Positions 17,568 to 25,956 of a stretch of DNA of 60,318 bases are shown piece after piece. The DNA lies in NCBI RefSeq assembly GCF_022775115.1, contig NZ_JALFLA010000052.1, forward strand, positions 1 to 60,318. Reading direction: 5' to 3'. This stretch comes from Agathobaculum sp. Its GTDB lineage: Bacteria; Bacillota; Clostridia; Oscillospirales; Butyricicoccaceae. A program made the translations under genes and the position numbers. Under the pieces are notes generated by a model. That model saw only the letters and a list, made by a program, of their open reading frames with translations. It did no database searches and was not told the DNA's origin. Position 1 is the first letter of the stretch. Each line of letters starts with the position of its first letter.

Positions 17568-17596
17568 TTGACACTGCCCCTCTTGCTCCGTATGAT
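17568..17596 (+). promoter_or_regulatory. SigA-type promoter for the MFS gene
   Basis: TTGACA (17568-17573) and TATGAT (17591-17596) are 17 bp apart, 30 bp upstream of the MFS start codon. Confidence 0.8.
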
Positions 17597-17625
17597 AGAG
17601 AGCGAATAAAGGGGAGGCTTGAACC

Positions 17626-18813
17626 ATGAAAGCGTTTTTCACATCGCTCGGCAGCCGCCGTGCCTACGCGGCTGGCGTGCTGTTCTGGGCCTATTTTGTC
17701 AACGGGCTGGCGCTCATCATGCTCGGCGCACTCCTGCCCGACCTGCGCGCGGCATACCGGCTGGATTATCAGCGCAGCGGCCTGCTGCTTTCTGTGCAGT
17801 CGGTTGGGTTTCTGCTCATCGGCCTGCTGACCGGTGTGCTCGCGGTCAAGCTCGGACTGAAGCGGGCGTATCTGCTGCTGTTTTCGTTTGGCACGATCGG
17901 CCTGTGTATGCTGCTGACCAGCGGCGCGCCGCGCTGGCTGCTGGCCGCCATGTTCTTCATTGGCCTGACCAAGGGCGCGGTGACCGACTACCACAACCGC
18001 ATCATCAGCGACTATGCGCACGGCAGCGCGCAGCCGCTCAATCTGCTGCACGCCTGCTTTGCGGTCGGCGCGTGTCTTGCGCCCATCGTAGTGCTGGCCT
18101 GCAAGCAGGCCGCCGGCGCGGACGGCTGGCGGCTGGCGCTGCTTCTTTCCATTGCGCTGCATCTGTCCGTGCTTGCACTCGGCGCCTTTATGCGCCTTGA
18201 CCCTGTGCAGCCCCGCAGCGCGGATGCCGCTCGCTCGTCCTTCGGCTTTCTGCGCGAGCGGCTGTTCTGGCAGACGACCGCGATCGGCTTCTTTTATCAG
18301 GCGATCGAGGCCTCGTTCGTCGGCTGGCTGACCAGCTATTTCCTTTCGCTCGGCGTGATGAGCGAAGGCGCGGCGCAGCTGGTCACCGCGGTGCTCTGGG
18401 TCTCGCTGCTGTGCGGGCGCTTCGCCTGCGCGCTGGCCGCACGGCGGTTTCCGCCGTTTCAGATGATCCTTGCGATGTGCGTGGGCATACTGGTGTGCCT
18501 TTGCGCGCTGCTGCGCAGCCACACGCTGCCCACGCTGCTGCTTTCGACCATCGGCCTTGGGCTTTGCATGTCCGGCATGTACGGCACCTCAGTGGCCAAC
18601 GCGGGCGACACCTTTTCCCGCTATCCGGTCTGCATGGGGCTGTTCGTCACCCTGATCGCCCTCGGCGCGACCTTTGCGCCGACCGCGGTCGGCGCGCTCG
18701 CCGGGGCAGCAGACGATATGCGCCTTGGCATGTCAGTACTGCTGGCGGCGGCTGTGCCGCTACTGGCTGCCGCCGTGCTCAACGCGCGGTATTTCCGTGC
18801 GCGCCGGGATTGA
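17626..18813 (+). CDS. Major facilitator superfamily transporter
   Basis: A 395-residue membrane protein with about twelve predicted helices. The first helix pair is followed by an MFS-like short basic loop (VKLGLKRAYLL), and a central loop near residue 200 (RLDPVQPRSADAARSS) separates the two six-helix bundles. The layout resembles sugar or drug MFS carriers of the FucP/YfkF-like kind. The substrate is not readable from the sequence. A strong promoter and AAAGGGGAGG precede ATG 17626, and a bidirectional terminator follows, so it is a single-gene unit. Confidence 0.85.
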   Translation: MKAFFTSLGSRRAYAAGVLFWAYFVNGLALIMLGALLPDLRAAYRLDYQRSGLLLSVQSVGFLLIGLLTGVLAVKLGLKRAYLLLFSFGTIGLCMLLTSGAPRWLLAAMFFIGLTKGAVTDYHNRIISDYAHGSAQPLNLLHACFAVGACLAPIVVLACKQAAGADGWRLALLLSIALHLSVLALGAFMRLDPVQPRSADAARSSFGFLRERLFWQTTAIGFFYQAIEASFVGWLTSYFLSLGVMSEGAAQLVTAVLWVSLLCGRFACALAARRFPPFQMILAMCVGILVCLCALLRSHTLPTLLLSTIGLGLCMSGMYGTSVANAGDTFSRYPVCMGLFVTLIALGATFAPTAVGALAGAADDMRLGMSVLLAAAVPLLAAAVLNARYFRARRD

Positions 18814-18815
18814 AC

Positions 18816-18861
18816 AAAAAAGCGCTCCCCTCCGTCAACCGGATAAGGGAGCGCCGTTTTT
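18816..18861. terminator. Bidirectional terminator between convergent genes
   Basis: GCGCTCCC (18822-18829) pairs with GGGAGCGC (18847-18854), flanked by A-rich sequence on the left and T-rich sequence on the right, so it can serve both the MFS gene and the opposing exporter gene. Confidence 0.8.
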
Positions 18862-18871
18862 ATACCGTTTT

Positions 18872-19366
18872 TTAGAACAGCTTAGCCACGCCAAGCACGC
18901 TGTGCGAGGCGATCAGCATGATGATGCCCGCCGTTATCACGCCGCACAGGATGGACAGCAGCGCCTTGACCTTGGGCATCTTCAGCAGCGTTGCGATCAT
19001 TGCGCCTGACCACGCGCCCGTGCCCGGCAGCGGGATCGCCACAAACAGAAACAGGCCGATGCGCGCGTAGCGGGTCACCTTGTCCCGCTTGGCAAGCAGC
19101 TTGTTTTTATACGCCGTGGCCAATTTGGTCAGCGGCCGCAGCGTACACAGCCAATCCAGCAGCTTTTCCCCGAATACGAGCAGGAATGGGATGGGCAGCA
19201 TATTGCCCAGTATCGCCAGCGGGATCAGCGATGACACCGGCATCCCCGCGGCCACCCCCAGCGGCACCGCGCCGCGCAGCTCGACCAGCGGCACCATGGA
19301 AATTATTACGACCGCTATCTCGCGCCCCGCGCCGAGCAGCCAATCAAACAAACCGGCAAACATCAT
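18872..19366 (-). CDS. Small multidrug-export-like membrane protein (COG2426)
   Basis: A 164-residue protein of the COG2426 family, annotated in databases as putative small multidrug export proteins although the substrate is not established. It has four or five membrane segments and the family's conserved SMVPLVELRGAVPLG near the N-terminus, which resembles a re-entrant loop. FVAIPLPGTGAWSGAMIA follows in the second half. The two similar Pro/Gly motifs suggest an internal repeat. GGGAGG lies before ATG 19366. It stands alone. Confidence 0.8.
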   Translation of the reverse strand: MMFAGLFDWLLGAGREIAVVIISMVPLVELRGAVPLGVAAGMPVSSLIPLAILGNMLPIPFLLVFGEKLLDWLCTLRPLTKLATAYKNKLLAKRDKVTRYARIGLFLFVAIPLPGTGAWSGAMIATLLKMPKVKALLSILCGVITAGIIMLIASHSVLGVAKLF

Positions 19367-19445
19367 TTTCCTCCCACGCCTGCAAGCTATTGTTTATGAT
19401 ACCCTAATTTTTAACAAAACGCAAGGCCTGCGGCAAATTTTATGG

Positions 19446-19500
19446 TTGACATACCTTATACTTCGAGGTATTATCATATATACTTAGATAAACGAGGTAT
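19446..19500 (+). promoter_or_regulatory. Promoter and probable PadR operator
   Basis: TTGACA (19446-19451) and TATTAT (19469-19474) are 17 bp apart. Over the spacer, ATACCT (19451-19456) and AGGTAT (19466-19471) form an inverted repeat, and AGGTAT recurs at 19495-19500. Repeated ATACCT/AGGTAT half-sites over the promoter fit self-repression by the PadR protein encoded just downstream. Confidence 0.65.
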
Positions 19501-19514
19501 AGGGAGGGGTTTTC

Positions 19515-19865
19515 ATGCCGCGTAAAAAGGACGACGCCATCTTCCCCGCCAGCAACACCCTGCTCGTGCTGGCGCTGCTGGAGGATGAGGACAAATACGG
19601 CTACCAGATCATCCGCGAGCTGGAGTGCCGCTCGGACAAGACCTTCTCCATGAAGGAAGGCACGCTCTATCCCATCCTGCACGGTCTGGAGGAGCGCGGC
19701 GAGGTGCGCTCCTACGAGCGCGCCTCCGAAGCCGGACGGCGGCGGCGGTACTACAAGCTGACCCGTCAGGGCGTCAAAACGCTCGCCCGCTGCCGGCAGG
19801 AGTGGGCGAAATTCTGCAAGCACTTCGGCAATGTGGTCGGAGGTGAAGCATGTGTGCTCGGATGA
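19515..19865 (+). CDS. PadR-family transcriptional regulator
   Basis: A 116-residue winged-helix repressor. It has NTLLVLALLEDEDKYGYQIIRELE, SMKEGTLYPILHGLEERGEV and RRRRYYKLTRQGVKTL, the classic PadR N-terminal domain, plus a short C-terminal dimer helix. PadR proteins usually repress a neighbouring membrane protein or efflux gene. Here the gene overlaps the next one by 14 bp, and the pair is typical of PadR plus HAAS-domain modules in Firmicutes. ATG 19515 follows AGGGAGGGG. Confidence 0.92.
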   Translation: MPRKKDDAIFPASNTLLVLALLEDEDKYGYQIIRELECRSDKTFSMKEGTLYPILHGLEERGEVRSYERASEAGRRRRYYKLTRQGVKTLARCRQEWAKFCKHFGNVVGGEACVLG

Positions 19866-20181
19866 ACGCATCGCCCGGTTTCTTGACCGCGTGTGCGTAC
19901 ACCTTGTCTGGCCGCCGTACCGCGCGCGCGTGCGGCGCGAGCTGACCGACCACATCCTGACCCGCGCAGCCTACCTACAGCGCGAGCGCGGCTTTTCCGC
20001 CGAGGAGGCGGTCGCGCAGGCCATTTTGCAGCTGGGCGATGCAGACGAAATCGGCCACGACCTGCGCCGGGCGCAGCATCCGCTCCGGCGGCTGGGCTGT
20101 GTGCTGGCCACCTGCCTGCTGTGGACGAGTATCGCGTGGTGCGCGCTGTATCTGCTGCTGTATTTTTTATCCGCGTTCTGA
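19852..20181 (+). CDS. HAAS-domain (DUF1700-like) membrane protein
   Basis: A 109-residue protein with a soluble N-terminal helical domain (about residues 1-70), FSAEEAVAQAILQLGDADEIGHDLR, which matches the permease-prefix or HAAS fold, then one membrane segment (LATCLLWTSIAWCALYLLLYF). GTG 19852 is chosen because GGAGGTG lies 8 nt upstream; an in-frame ATG at 19831 overlaps that site. It is coupled to the PadR gene and is probably its effector partner. No catalytic motif is visible. Confidence 0.75.
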   Translation: MCSDERIARFLDRVCVHLVWPPYRARVRRELTDHILTRAAYLQRERGFSAEEAVAQAILQLGDADEIGHDLRRAQHPLRRLGCVLATCLLWTSIAWCALYLLLYFLSAF

Positions 20182-20183
20182 GA

Positions 20184-20225
20184 AAGCGTCCCGCCGCCGA
20201 AGAAGTCCGGTGCGGGACGCTTTTT
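20184..20225 (+). terminator. Terminator of the PadR operon
   Basis: AAGCGTCCCGC (20184-20194) pairs perfectly with GCGGGACGCTT (20212-20222), followed by TTTTT. Confidence 0.85.
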
Positions 20226-20255
20226 ATGGCAGCACTACATGATTGCGGTGCTGCC

Positions 20256-20714
20256 TTATTCTTTTCGCTCACGCGCAAGCGCCCAGACCTTGTTCGCCGT
20301 CTGCATTACGCAGGCTACCACGATCACGCCGAACGAGATCGCACCTGCCTCCTTGAGCACCAGCTCGCCATAGCGGGCAAAGTCCGGCATATCGCCCCGC
20401 ACCAGCGCCAGCGTCGTATAATACAGATCGCCCCCCGGCGCGAGCGGCACCAGCATAGGCACGAGCAGCGTCAACACGGGTGTTTTGAGCAGCCGTGCCA
20501 GCACCTCGGCCAGCGCAGCAGTAGCCAGCGAGGCCGCAAAGCAGGCCGGCACACGCGCGCCGTAGCCTTGCAGCGCCAGCAGGTAAACCCCCCAGCTCGC
20601 CGCGCCCCCAAACGCCAGCGTGACCAGCCGCCTGCCGCTCACATGAAACAGCAGGCCAAACCCCAGCGAACCGACCGCCGCCATAGCGATCTGCACCAGC
20701 ATCTGTTCGGTCAT
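20256..20714 (-). CDS. Threonine/serine exporter, ThrE_2 (DUF3815) subunit
   Basis: A 152-residue protein with four or five membrane helices, of the small half of split ThrE exporters. It shows GFGLLFHVSGRRLVTLAFGG and TLLVPMLVPLAPGGDLYYT, the Pro/Gly-rich family signature. It would form the channel together with the larger partner encoded just upstream, exporting threonine or serine. Its start overlaps the partner's stop by ATGA at 20711-20714, showing tight coupling. Confidence 0.88.
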   Translation of the reverse strand: MTEQMLVQIAMAAVGSLGFGLLFHVSGRRLVTLAFGGAASWGVYLLALQGYGARVPACFAASLATAALAEVLARLLKTPVLTLLVPMLVPLAPGGDLYYTTLALVRGDMPDFARYGELVLKEAGAISFGVIVVACVMQTANKVWALARERKE

Positions 20715-21472
20715 GCCGCGCCTCCCATCTGCAGCAGCACCAGCGCGCAGCCCGCCGCGATGGCCAGTGCGCGCAGCAGCGCCTCAAACGCGCCCAACAG
20801 GCCGCTGATCGTATCGCCCACGATCATATCCCGCAGCGAGGTGAGCAGCGCGATACCCGGGATGAGCAGCATGATGTTGCCGATCACAATTTTATCAAGC
20901 GCTTGCCCGATGCCGAGCCAAACCGTAATGACCGCAGCAAAGCACATCGCCGCTGCGCCCACCACGGTCAGCACGAGCGGCTGCAGGCGGATGCGCGCAC
21001 CGGCGCGGCCGATCGCGTACAGCAGCATACTGCACAGCATGGCGGCCAAGCCGTCCCGCGCCGTGCCGCCGAAGAACACCGCAAACGAGCCGGACACCAG
21101 CAGATAGGCCAGCGGTAGCTGCCAGCGCCCCTCCTCCGGCATATGGCGGATGCTGTCGATCCGCTCCCGCAGCACGGCAAGCGGCGGCGGCGCGGCGCAC
21201 ACCGCGCGAGAGAGCGCGTTTACCGCCTCGATCCGGCGCAGGTCGGTGCTTCGCGCGACGATGCGGCGCGTCTGCGTCAGCGTTGCGCCGCGCGCGGTCC
21301 ACGCGGTCACGATCATGCTTGCCGTAATGCTCAGCACGTCAGTGCGCACAAAGCCGTAGGCCAGCGCCATGCGGCGAATGGTGTCCTCCACCCGCGCCAC
21401 CTCCGCGCCCGAAACGAGCAGTGTTTCACCCGCGTCCAGAATCGCGCACAATATCTGTTCCTCTTGTTCCAT
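20711..21472 (-). CDS. Threonine/serine exporter, ThrE (DUF1212) subunit
   Basis: A 253-residue protein. The soluble N-terminal half (about residues 1-110) has AGETLLVSGAEVARVEDTIRR, typical of ThrE/DUF1212, and the C-terminal half has about five membrane helices including VIGNIMLLIPGIALLTSLRD. The start is ATG 21472, preceded by GGAGG within AATGGAGGTGCGG; longer frames upstream lack similarity. It pairs with the ThrE_2 subunit downstream. The cardiolipin synthase gene is immediately upstream on the same strand. Confidence 0.87.
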   Translation of the reverse strand: MEQEEQILCAILDAGETLLVSGAEVARVEDTIRRMALAYGFVRTDVLSITASMIVTAWTARGATLTQTRRIVARSTDLRRIEAVNALSRAVCAAPPPLAVLRERIDSIRHMPEEGRWQLPLAYLLVSGSFAVFFGGTARDGLAAMLCSMLLYAIGRAGARIRLQPLVLTVVGAAAMCFAAVITVWLGIGQALDKIVIGNIMLLIPGIALLTSLRDMIVGDTISGLLGAFEALLRALAIAAGCALVLLQMGGAA

Positions 21473-21492
21473 CCGCACCTCCATTGCCGCGC

Positions 21493-23019
21493 TTACAGCA
21501 GCGGCGCAAACAGCCGCAGCACGCTGGCCGCGATCGACCGCAGCCACGGTACCTTATGCAGCCATGCATCATCGATCTGGCGGCTGACACTTATCATATC
21601 CAGAATATCCTTCTTGACCGCGCCGACGACCGGGCTGTTGTAAAAGCAGGTCGCGCACTCAAAATGCAGGAAAAACGAGCGGAAATCCATATTGATCGTG
21701 CCGACAATCGCCGCGTCGTCATCCGAGACGATGCTCTTGGCGTGCAGAAAGCCTGGGCGGTATTCGTAGATCTTCACGCCCGCGCGGTGCAACTGCTGGT
21801 AGTATGAGCGGGTGATCAGGTACACCAGCTTTTTATCCGGGATACCGGGCGTCAGAATGCGCACGTCGATGCCCGACTGCGCCGCGATGGTCAGCGCAGT
21901 GATCATCTCATTGTCCAGCACAAGGTAGGGCGTGGTGATATACACATACTCCCGCGCGGTGCTGATGATCTGCAAATAGCTTGACTCGCCAACGTTCAAA
22001 TCGTCGAGCGGCGAATCGGCAAAGGGCTGCACATAGCCCTCCGCCGGCAGCTTGACCGACGGCAGATAGGCATTGAGCGGCGGCACCGGCTCGCCCGTCA
22101 CATATTGCCACATTTGCAGGAACAGTGCGGTCATATTGGCCGTGCCCTCGCCGCGCAGCATGATGCCCGTGTCCTTCCAGTGTCCAAAGCGCACCTTCTG
22201 GTTAATATACTCATCGGCCAGATTGATGCCGCCCATATAGCTGACGTTGCCATCAATAATCATCATCTTGCGGTGGTTGCGGTAGTTGAGATAGGTGTTG
22301 AGCGTCGGCACAAAGCGGTTAAAGCGCACCGCGCGAATGCCGAGTGTGGCCAGATACCGGTCATAGTGCTTGGGCAGCGTGGCGATCGAGCCGACGTCGT
22401 CATAGATCACGCGCACGTCGACCCCCTCGCGCACCTTGACTTGCAGGATATCCAAAATCGTATCCCACATCACGCCCTCCTCGATGATGAAATATTCGAG
22501 GAAAATAAAGCGCTTGGCCAGCCACAGCTCCTCGCACATCGAGGCAAACATCTCCTCACCGACGCGGAAGTAGCGCGCCTCGGTGTTGTCCCACGCGGGC
22601 ATACCGACCAGCGCTTCGATGTAGTGTGCGCGTGGCGCGTGGCGCGGATACGCGCGGGCGAGCCGCTCGGTGGCGGGTGTGCGCCGGTAGATGGTGAAAT
22701 CCGGCGCGCCCGGCTCATATTTATGCCGGGTGCGGGCGCGATTGAACGGTGTATTGCCCCAAAACAGGTAGAACAGACCGCCGAACAGCGGCAGCAGCAG
22801 TATGATGATGATCCATGTGATCTTATACGTTGGATTATCATATTTGCGCACCAGCCAGATCACGATGACCAAGCTCAGCACAGTGAGCAGACGCGGTCCC
22901 CAATACCAGCGTCCGCTCATCCAACCCACACCATACATCACGATCACCAGCTGCAAAATCAGCAGAAAGCCGCCGACCACCCGCCGGTCACTGATGATAC
23001 GTCCCCATGTTCTGCGCAT
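21493..23019 (-). CDS. cls: Cardiolipin synthase (phospholipase D type)
   Basis: This enzyme condenses two phosphatidylglycerols into cardiolipin. The 508-residue protein has two N-terminal membrane segments (VVGGFLLILQLVIVMYGVG and LLTVLSLVIVIWLV), a third nearby, and two HKD motifs: NHRKMMIIDG and LHAKSIVSDD. The start is ATG 23019 with GGAGG 7 nt upstream; the longer frame up to 23130 has no ribosome-binding site. It may be co-transcribed with the threonine exporter genes that follow within about 20 bp. Confidence 0.93.
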   Translation of the reverse strand: MRRTWGRIISDRRVVGGFLLILQLVIVMYGVGWMSGRWYWGPRLLTVLSLVIVIWLVRKYDNPTYKITWIIIILLLPLFGGLFYLFWGNTPFNRARTRHKYEPGAPDFTIYRRTPATERLARAYPRHAPRAHYIEALVGMPAWDNTEARYFRVGEEMFASMCEELWLAKRFIFLEYFIIEEGVMWDTILDILQVKVREGVDVRVIYDDVGSIATLPKHYDRYLATLGIRAVRFNRFVPTLNTYLNYRNHRKMMIIDGNVSYMGGINLADEYINQKVRFGHWKDTGIMLRGEGTANMTALFLQMWQYVTGEPVPPLNAYLPSVKLPAEGYVQPFADSPLDDLNVGESSYLQIISTAREYVYITTPYLVLDNEMITALTIAAQSGIDVRILTPGIPDKKLVYLITRSYYQQLHRAGVKIYEYRPGFLHAKSIVSDDDAAIVGTINMDFRSFFLHFECATCFYNSPVVGAVKKDILDMISVSRQIDDAWLHKVPWLRSIAASVLRLFAPLL

Positions 23020-23113
23020 ACCACGCCTCCATTTTCCACATTGTTTCTTTTTTAACATCATATCGCACCGTTCGCCAAAAGTCAACGCACGCATTGCCGC
23101 GCCGCGTGATCTG

Positions 23114-23146
23114 TGGTATAATAGCTGCAAAGCAGCTATTATACCA
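23114..23146. repeat. Palindromic intergenic repeat, copy 1
   Basis: TGGTATAATAGCTGC, a three-base AAA loop, then the perfect reverse complement. It is followed by an A/T-rich tail, CAATTATTTTACAATTATA. A second identical copy with a similar tail lies about 100 bp further on. Confidence 0.85.
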
Positions 23147-23215
23147 ATTATTTTACAATTATACCATCAGCGGCGCATAGGCAGATGCTTTGGCTGACCA
23201 AACTGCTCGCCGCTG

Positions 23216-23248
23216 TGGTATAATAGCTGCAAAGCAGCTATTATACCA
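23216..23248. repeat. Palindromic intergenic repeat, copy 2
   Basis: The 33-bp palindrome is identical to copy 1, followed by CAATTGTTTCACAACTATA, which resembles the first copy's tail. The copies flank GC-richer sequence in the gap between the cardiolipin synthase and M24 peptidase genes. Their TATAAT content could also act as divergent promoters. Confidence 0.85.
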
Positions 23249-23307
23249 ATTGTTTCACAACTATATCACCATCACATCTTAATGAAAGAACCGGAGAGTG
23301 AACATTT

Positions 23308-24507
23308 ATGCCGCACACCCCTGTTCCGGCGTCCGAGCTTGCCGAACGCCTGACCCGCCTTCGCTGCGCGATGGCGCAGCGCCACCCGGACTGGTCCATG
23401 CTCATCCTTGACAACAAGATCGACCTCTATTACTTCACCGGCACGATGCAGCAGGGCGCGCTCATCCTCACGCCCGACCAAGCCGTGCTGTTCGTGCGCC
23501 GTTCGCTTGCCTGCGCCGAACAGGAGTCACAGTTTGCCGATATCCGCCCGATGAGCAGCTTCCGCGCGATCGCGGAGGCCTTCCCAAACGTGCCGGATAC
23601 CGTCCACACCGCGGCCAAGACCATGACGCTGCAAAAGCAGGCGCTGCTGCAAAAGTACCTGCCCTTTACCCGGATGCAGCCGGTGGACGATGTGCTCGCC
23701 GGCCTGCGCGCGGTCAAGAGCACCTATGAGCTGGATTGTATGCGCCACGCCGGCCGCCTGCACCGCACCGCGCTGGAGGAGATCGCGCCCTCGCTGCTGC
23801 GCCCCGGTATCAGCGAGGCATGGCTGTGCGCCTCAGTCTGCACATGGCTGCTCACAAACGGCGCGATGGGCATTTCGCGCTATAACCAGCCCGCGGCCGA
23901 AGATGTGCTCGGCTTGGCCAGCTTTGGTGAGAACAGCCTGCGCGCCGCCGCGCTCGACAGCCCCTCGGGCACGGTCGGCACCTGTGTGGCCATGAAGTCG
24001 GTCGGCTCGTCCCAGCGCCTGCTGCGGCGCGGCGATATTGTGCTGCTCGATATCCCCAGCGGCTTTCGAGGCTACCACACGGACAAGAGCATCTGCTTCT
24101 ATTTTGACCCGTTATCCGCCGCCGCAGACAGCGCGCGCCTGCGTGCCGCGCATGAGCAGTGCGTTTTTCTCGAGCAGCAGGCCGCCGCGCTGCTGGTGCC
24201 CGGCGCCGTTCCGTCTGAGGTGTATGAGAAAATATGCGCGCTTGTCGACCCCGCCTTCCGTGCAGGCTTTATGAACGCCTGCAAGTTCCTCGGCCACTCG
24301 ATCGGTCTGACGATGGACGAGACGCCTGTGCTCGCTAAGGGCTTTGACGCGCCGCTGCAGGCCGGCATGACCCTTGCGGTAGAGCCCAAGATCGCGTTTG
24401 CGGGCATCGGCCTGATCGGCAGCGAAAACACCTATGAGATCGTCGCGGATGGCCCGGCGCGCTCGCTGAGCGGCGCGTGCAGCACCGCGTTTGAAATTTG
24501 CGGCTGA
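23308..24507 (+). CDS. M24-family metallopeptidase (Xaa-Pro dipeptidase-like)
   Basis: A 399-residue creatinase-fold peptidase that should remove an N-terminal residue before proline. The N-terminal domain (about 1-135) includes MLILDNKIDLYYFTGTMQQG. The catalytic domain keeps the metal ligands: two Asp in DIVLLDIPSGFRGYHTDK, His in FLGHSIGLTMDE, Glu in TLAVEPKIAF and Glu in GSENTYEI. ATG 23308 lies after a modest GGAGAG site. It has no signal peptide. A DegV gene follows 33 bp later and may share its transcript. Confidence 0.88.
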   Translation: MPHTPVPASELAERLTRLRCAMAQRHPDWSMLILDNKIDLYYFTGTMQQGALILTPDQAVLFVRRSLACAEQESQFADIRPMSSFRAIAEAFPNVPDTVHTAAKTMTLQKQALLQKYLPFTRMQPVDDVLAGLRAVKSTYELDCMRHAGRLHRTALEEIAPSLLRPGISEAWLCASVCTWLLTNGAMGISRYNQPAAEDVLGLASFGENSLRAAALDSPSGTVGTCVAMKSVGSSQRLLRRGDIVLLDIPSGFRGYHTDKSICFYFDPLSAAADSARLRAAHEQCVFLEQQAAALLVPGAVPSEVYEKICALVDPAFRAGFMNACKFLGHSIGLTMDETPVLAKGFDAPLQAGMTLAVEPKIAFAGIGLIGSENTYEIVADGPARSLSGACSTAFEICG

Positions 24508-24540
24508 AGAACGCCGTAAAAAAGTAAGGAGAGAAAAACC

Positions 24541-25410
24541 ATGCATCATTTTGCCCTTGTGACCGACTCCACCATCGACGAGACCGCCGCCTACTTCAAG
24601 CAGCACGACATCGGCTGCGCGCCGCTGGCCTTCACCATTGACGAGCGCACCATTGAGGAGGACTGCGGGCAGACCGTGTCTTTCCACCAGTTCTACGACC
24701 TGCTGCGGCAGGGCAAAACATCCACCACCTCGCAGGCCAAGCTCGAGACCTTTCTGCGCCTGTTCCGCCAAGCACTGGAGGAGGGCAAGGACGTGCTGTA
24801 CGTCGGTTTTTCCTCCGGCCTGTCCGGCACGTTTGACGCGGGCTGCATGGCGCGCGATGAGCTTGCGCCCCAGTTCCCCGACCGCAAGATCGTCTGTGTC
24901 GACTCGCTCTCGGCCACCGGCGGTGAATACCTGCTGCTGGACAAAGCGCGCCAGATGCGCGACAACGGCTGCACCATCGAGGTGACCGCCGCCGCCATCG
25001 AGCAGATGCGCCTGCACGTCATCCATCTGGTCACGGTGGACGATCTGAACCATCTGCACCGCGGCGGCCGCCTGAGCAAGACCTCGGCGGTGGTAGGCAG
25101 CCTGCTCGGTATCAAGCCTATCATCTGGGTCGATAACGAGGGCAAGCTCGGCGTGGGCGGCAAGGTGCGCGGGCGGCAAAAGGCGATCAGCTATCTGGCC
25201 GAGCGCACCCTGCGCGAGATGACCGATAAAAATCAGGTCGTCCGCATCGGCCACGGCGACTGCCCCGAGGATGCACAGGCACTCTCCGACCTGCTCCTGC
25301 GCAATGGCGTCAAGTCGGATATCCGCTATGTCGGCACGGTCATCGGCTCGCATACCGGGCCGGGCGTGCTGATCGTGTCCTTCTTTGGCGGCGCGCGCAA
25401 GCCCGAATAA
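24541..25410 (+). CDS. DegV family fatty-acid-binding protein
   Basis: A 289-residue DegV protein. Family members bind a fatty acid and, as FakB, present it to the kinase FakA for phospholipid synthesis; no fakA is in the window. Family marks are VTDSTIDETAAYF at the start, GKTSTTSQ with the conserved Thr-Ser pair, GFSSGLSGTFD, and VTVDDLNHLHRGGRLSKTSAVVG. AAGGAGAG precedes ATG 24541. A strong terminator follows the stop codon. A second DegV gene is at 52465. Confidence 0.92.
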   Translation: MHHFALVTDSTIDETAAYFKQHDIGCAPLAFTIDERTIEEDCGQTVSFHQFYDLLRQGKTSTTSQAKLETFLRLFRQALEEGKDVLYVGFSSGLSGTFDAGCMARDELAPQFPDRKIVCVDSLSATGGEYLLLDKARQMRDNGCTIEVTAAAIEQMRLHVIHLVTVDDLNHLHRGGRLSKTSAVVGSLLGIKPIIWVDNEGKLGVGGKVRGRQKAISYLAERTLREMTDKNQVVRIGHGDCPEDAQALSDLLLRNGVKSDIRYVGTVIGSHTGPGVLIVSFFGGARKPE

Positions 25411-25423
25411 GCCCAAGCTTTTG

Positions 25424-25452
25424 GCCTCCCGCTTTTCGGCGGGAGGCTTTTT
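25424..25452 (+). terminator. Terminator after the first DegV gene
   Basis: GCCTCCCGC (25424-25432) pairs perfectly with GCGGGAGGC (25439-25447), followed by TTTTT. Confidence 0.9.
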
Positions 25453-25470
25453 CCTGCCGCGCGGTCTTTC

Positions 25471-25497
25471 ACCGCGGCGCGCGGCGGCGCATAGACT
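25471..25497 (+). promoter_or_regulatory. SigK-like mother-cell promoter for dpaA
   Basis: AC (25471-25472), a 17-bp spacer, then CATAGACT (25490-25497) matches the sporulation sigmaK pattern AC-N16/17-CATANNNT. It lies about 20 bp upstream of the dpaA start codon and its AAAGGAGG. Dipicolinate synthase is a late mother-cell product in spore formers, so the match is meaningful, although sigmaE and sigmaK sites overlap in sequence. Confidence 0.6.
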
Positions 25498-25517
25498 GGC
25501 GCAAAGGAGGTTTTGTT

Positions 25518-25913
25518 ATGAACAAATCGGCGACTCTCGCGGTCGTCGGCGGCGATGTGCGGCAGGCGCATCTGGCCGCGCTGCTGCACGCCGGGGGACA
25601 CGAGGTGCGCACCTTTGCACTCGAGCGCCACCCGGTCGCGGGCTGCGACCCGATTGGCGACGCGCGCAGCGGCTTCGCAGGCGTGCAGGCCGTCATACTG
25701 CCCCTGCCCGTGCAGCACGGCGACGGCCAGCTCAACGCGCCGCTGTCCAACGCGCCGCATCCGCTTTCCGATGTGCTGGACGCCATCCCGGCCGGCACGC
25801 TGACGCTGGCCGGCGCGGTACCGTTCTGGCTGCACGCGCGCGCCGTGCAGAACGAGCTGCACCTGATCGACTACTTATCCCGCGACGAGCTTGCGATACG
25901 CAACGCGGTACCT
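25518..25913 (+). CDS. dpaA: Dipicolinate synthase subunit A, 5' half (interrupted)
   Basis: These 132 codons are the N-terminal domain of DpaA (SpoVFA), which with DpaB makes dipicolinic acid for the spore core. ATG 25518 has AAAGGAGG at 25503-25510. The sequence shows TLAVVGGDVRQAHLAALLHAGG, LPLPVQHGDGQLN, and DYLSRDELAIRNAVP, where it stops matching the family. As it stands, the frame runs on into unrelated sequence to a stop at 26114. The missing Rossmann half is intact at 28401-28880. Joining 25913 to 28401 gives one 291-codon frame through ...NAVP-TCEGAIQ.... The gene is therefore split by the element, not degraded. Confidence 0.92.
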
Positions 25914-25930
25914 GCTTTGTTGGCGAAACG
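25890..25930. other. Left junction of the dpaA element (attL-like)
   Basis: The dpaA side ends AACGCGG, then the shared core TACCT at 25909-25913, then the element arm GCTTT-GTTGGCG, with GTTGGCG at 25919-25925. GTTGGCG is the exact reverse complement of CGCCAAC at 28385-28391 at the other end, so the element ends are inverted repeats around the core. Confidence 0.8.
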
Positions 25931-25956
25931 CCCCGCCGGACAGGCCCGCGCGCAGC

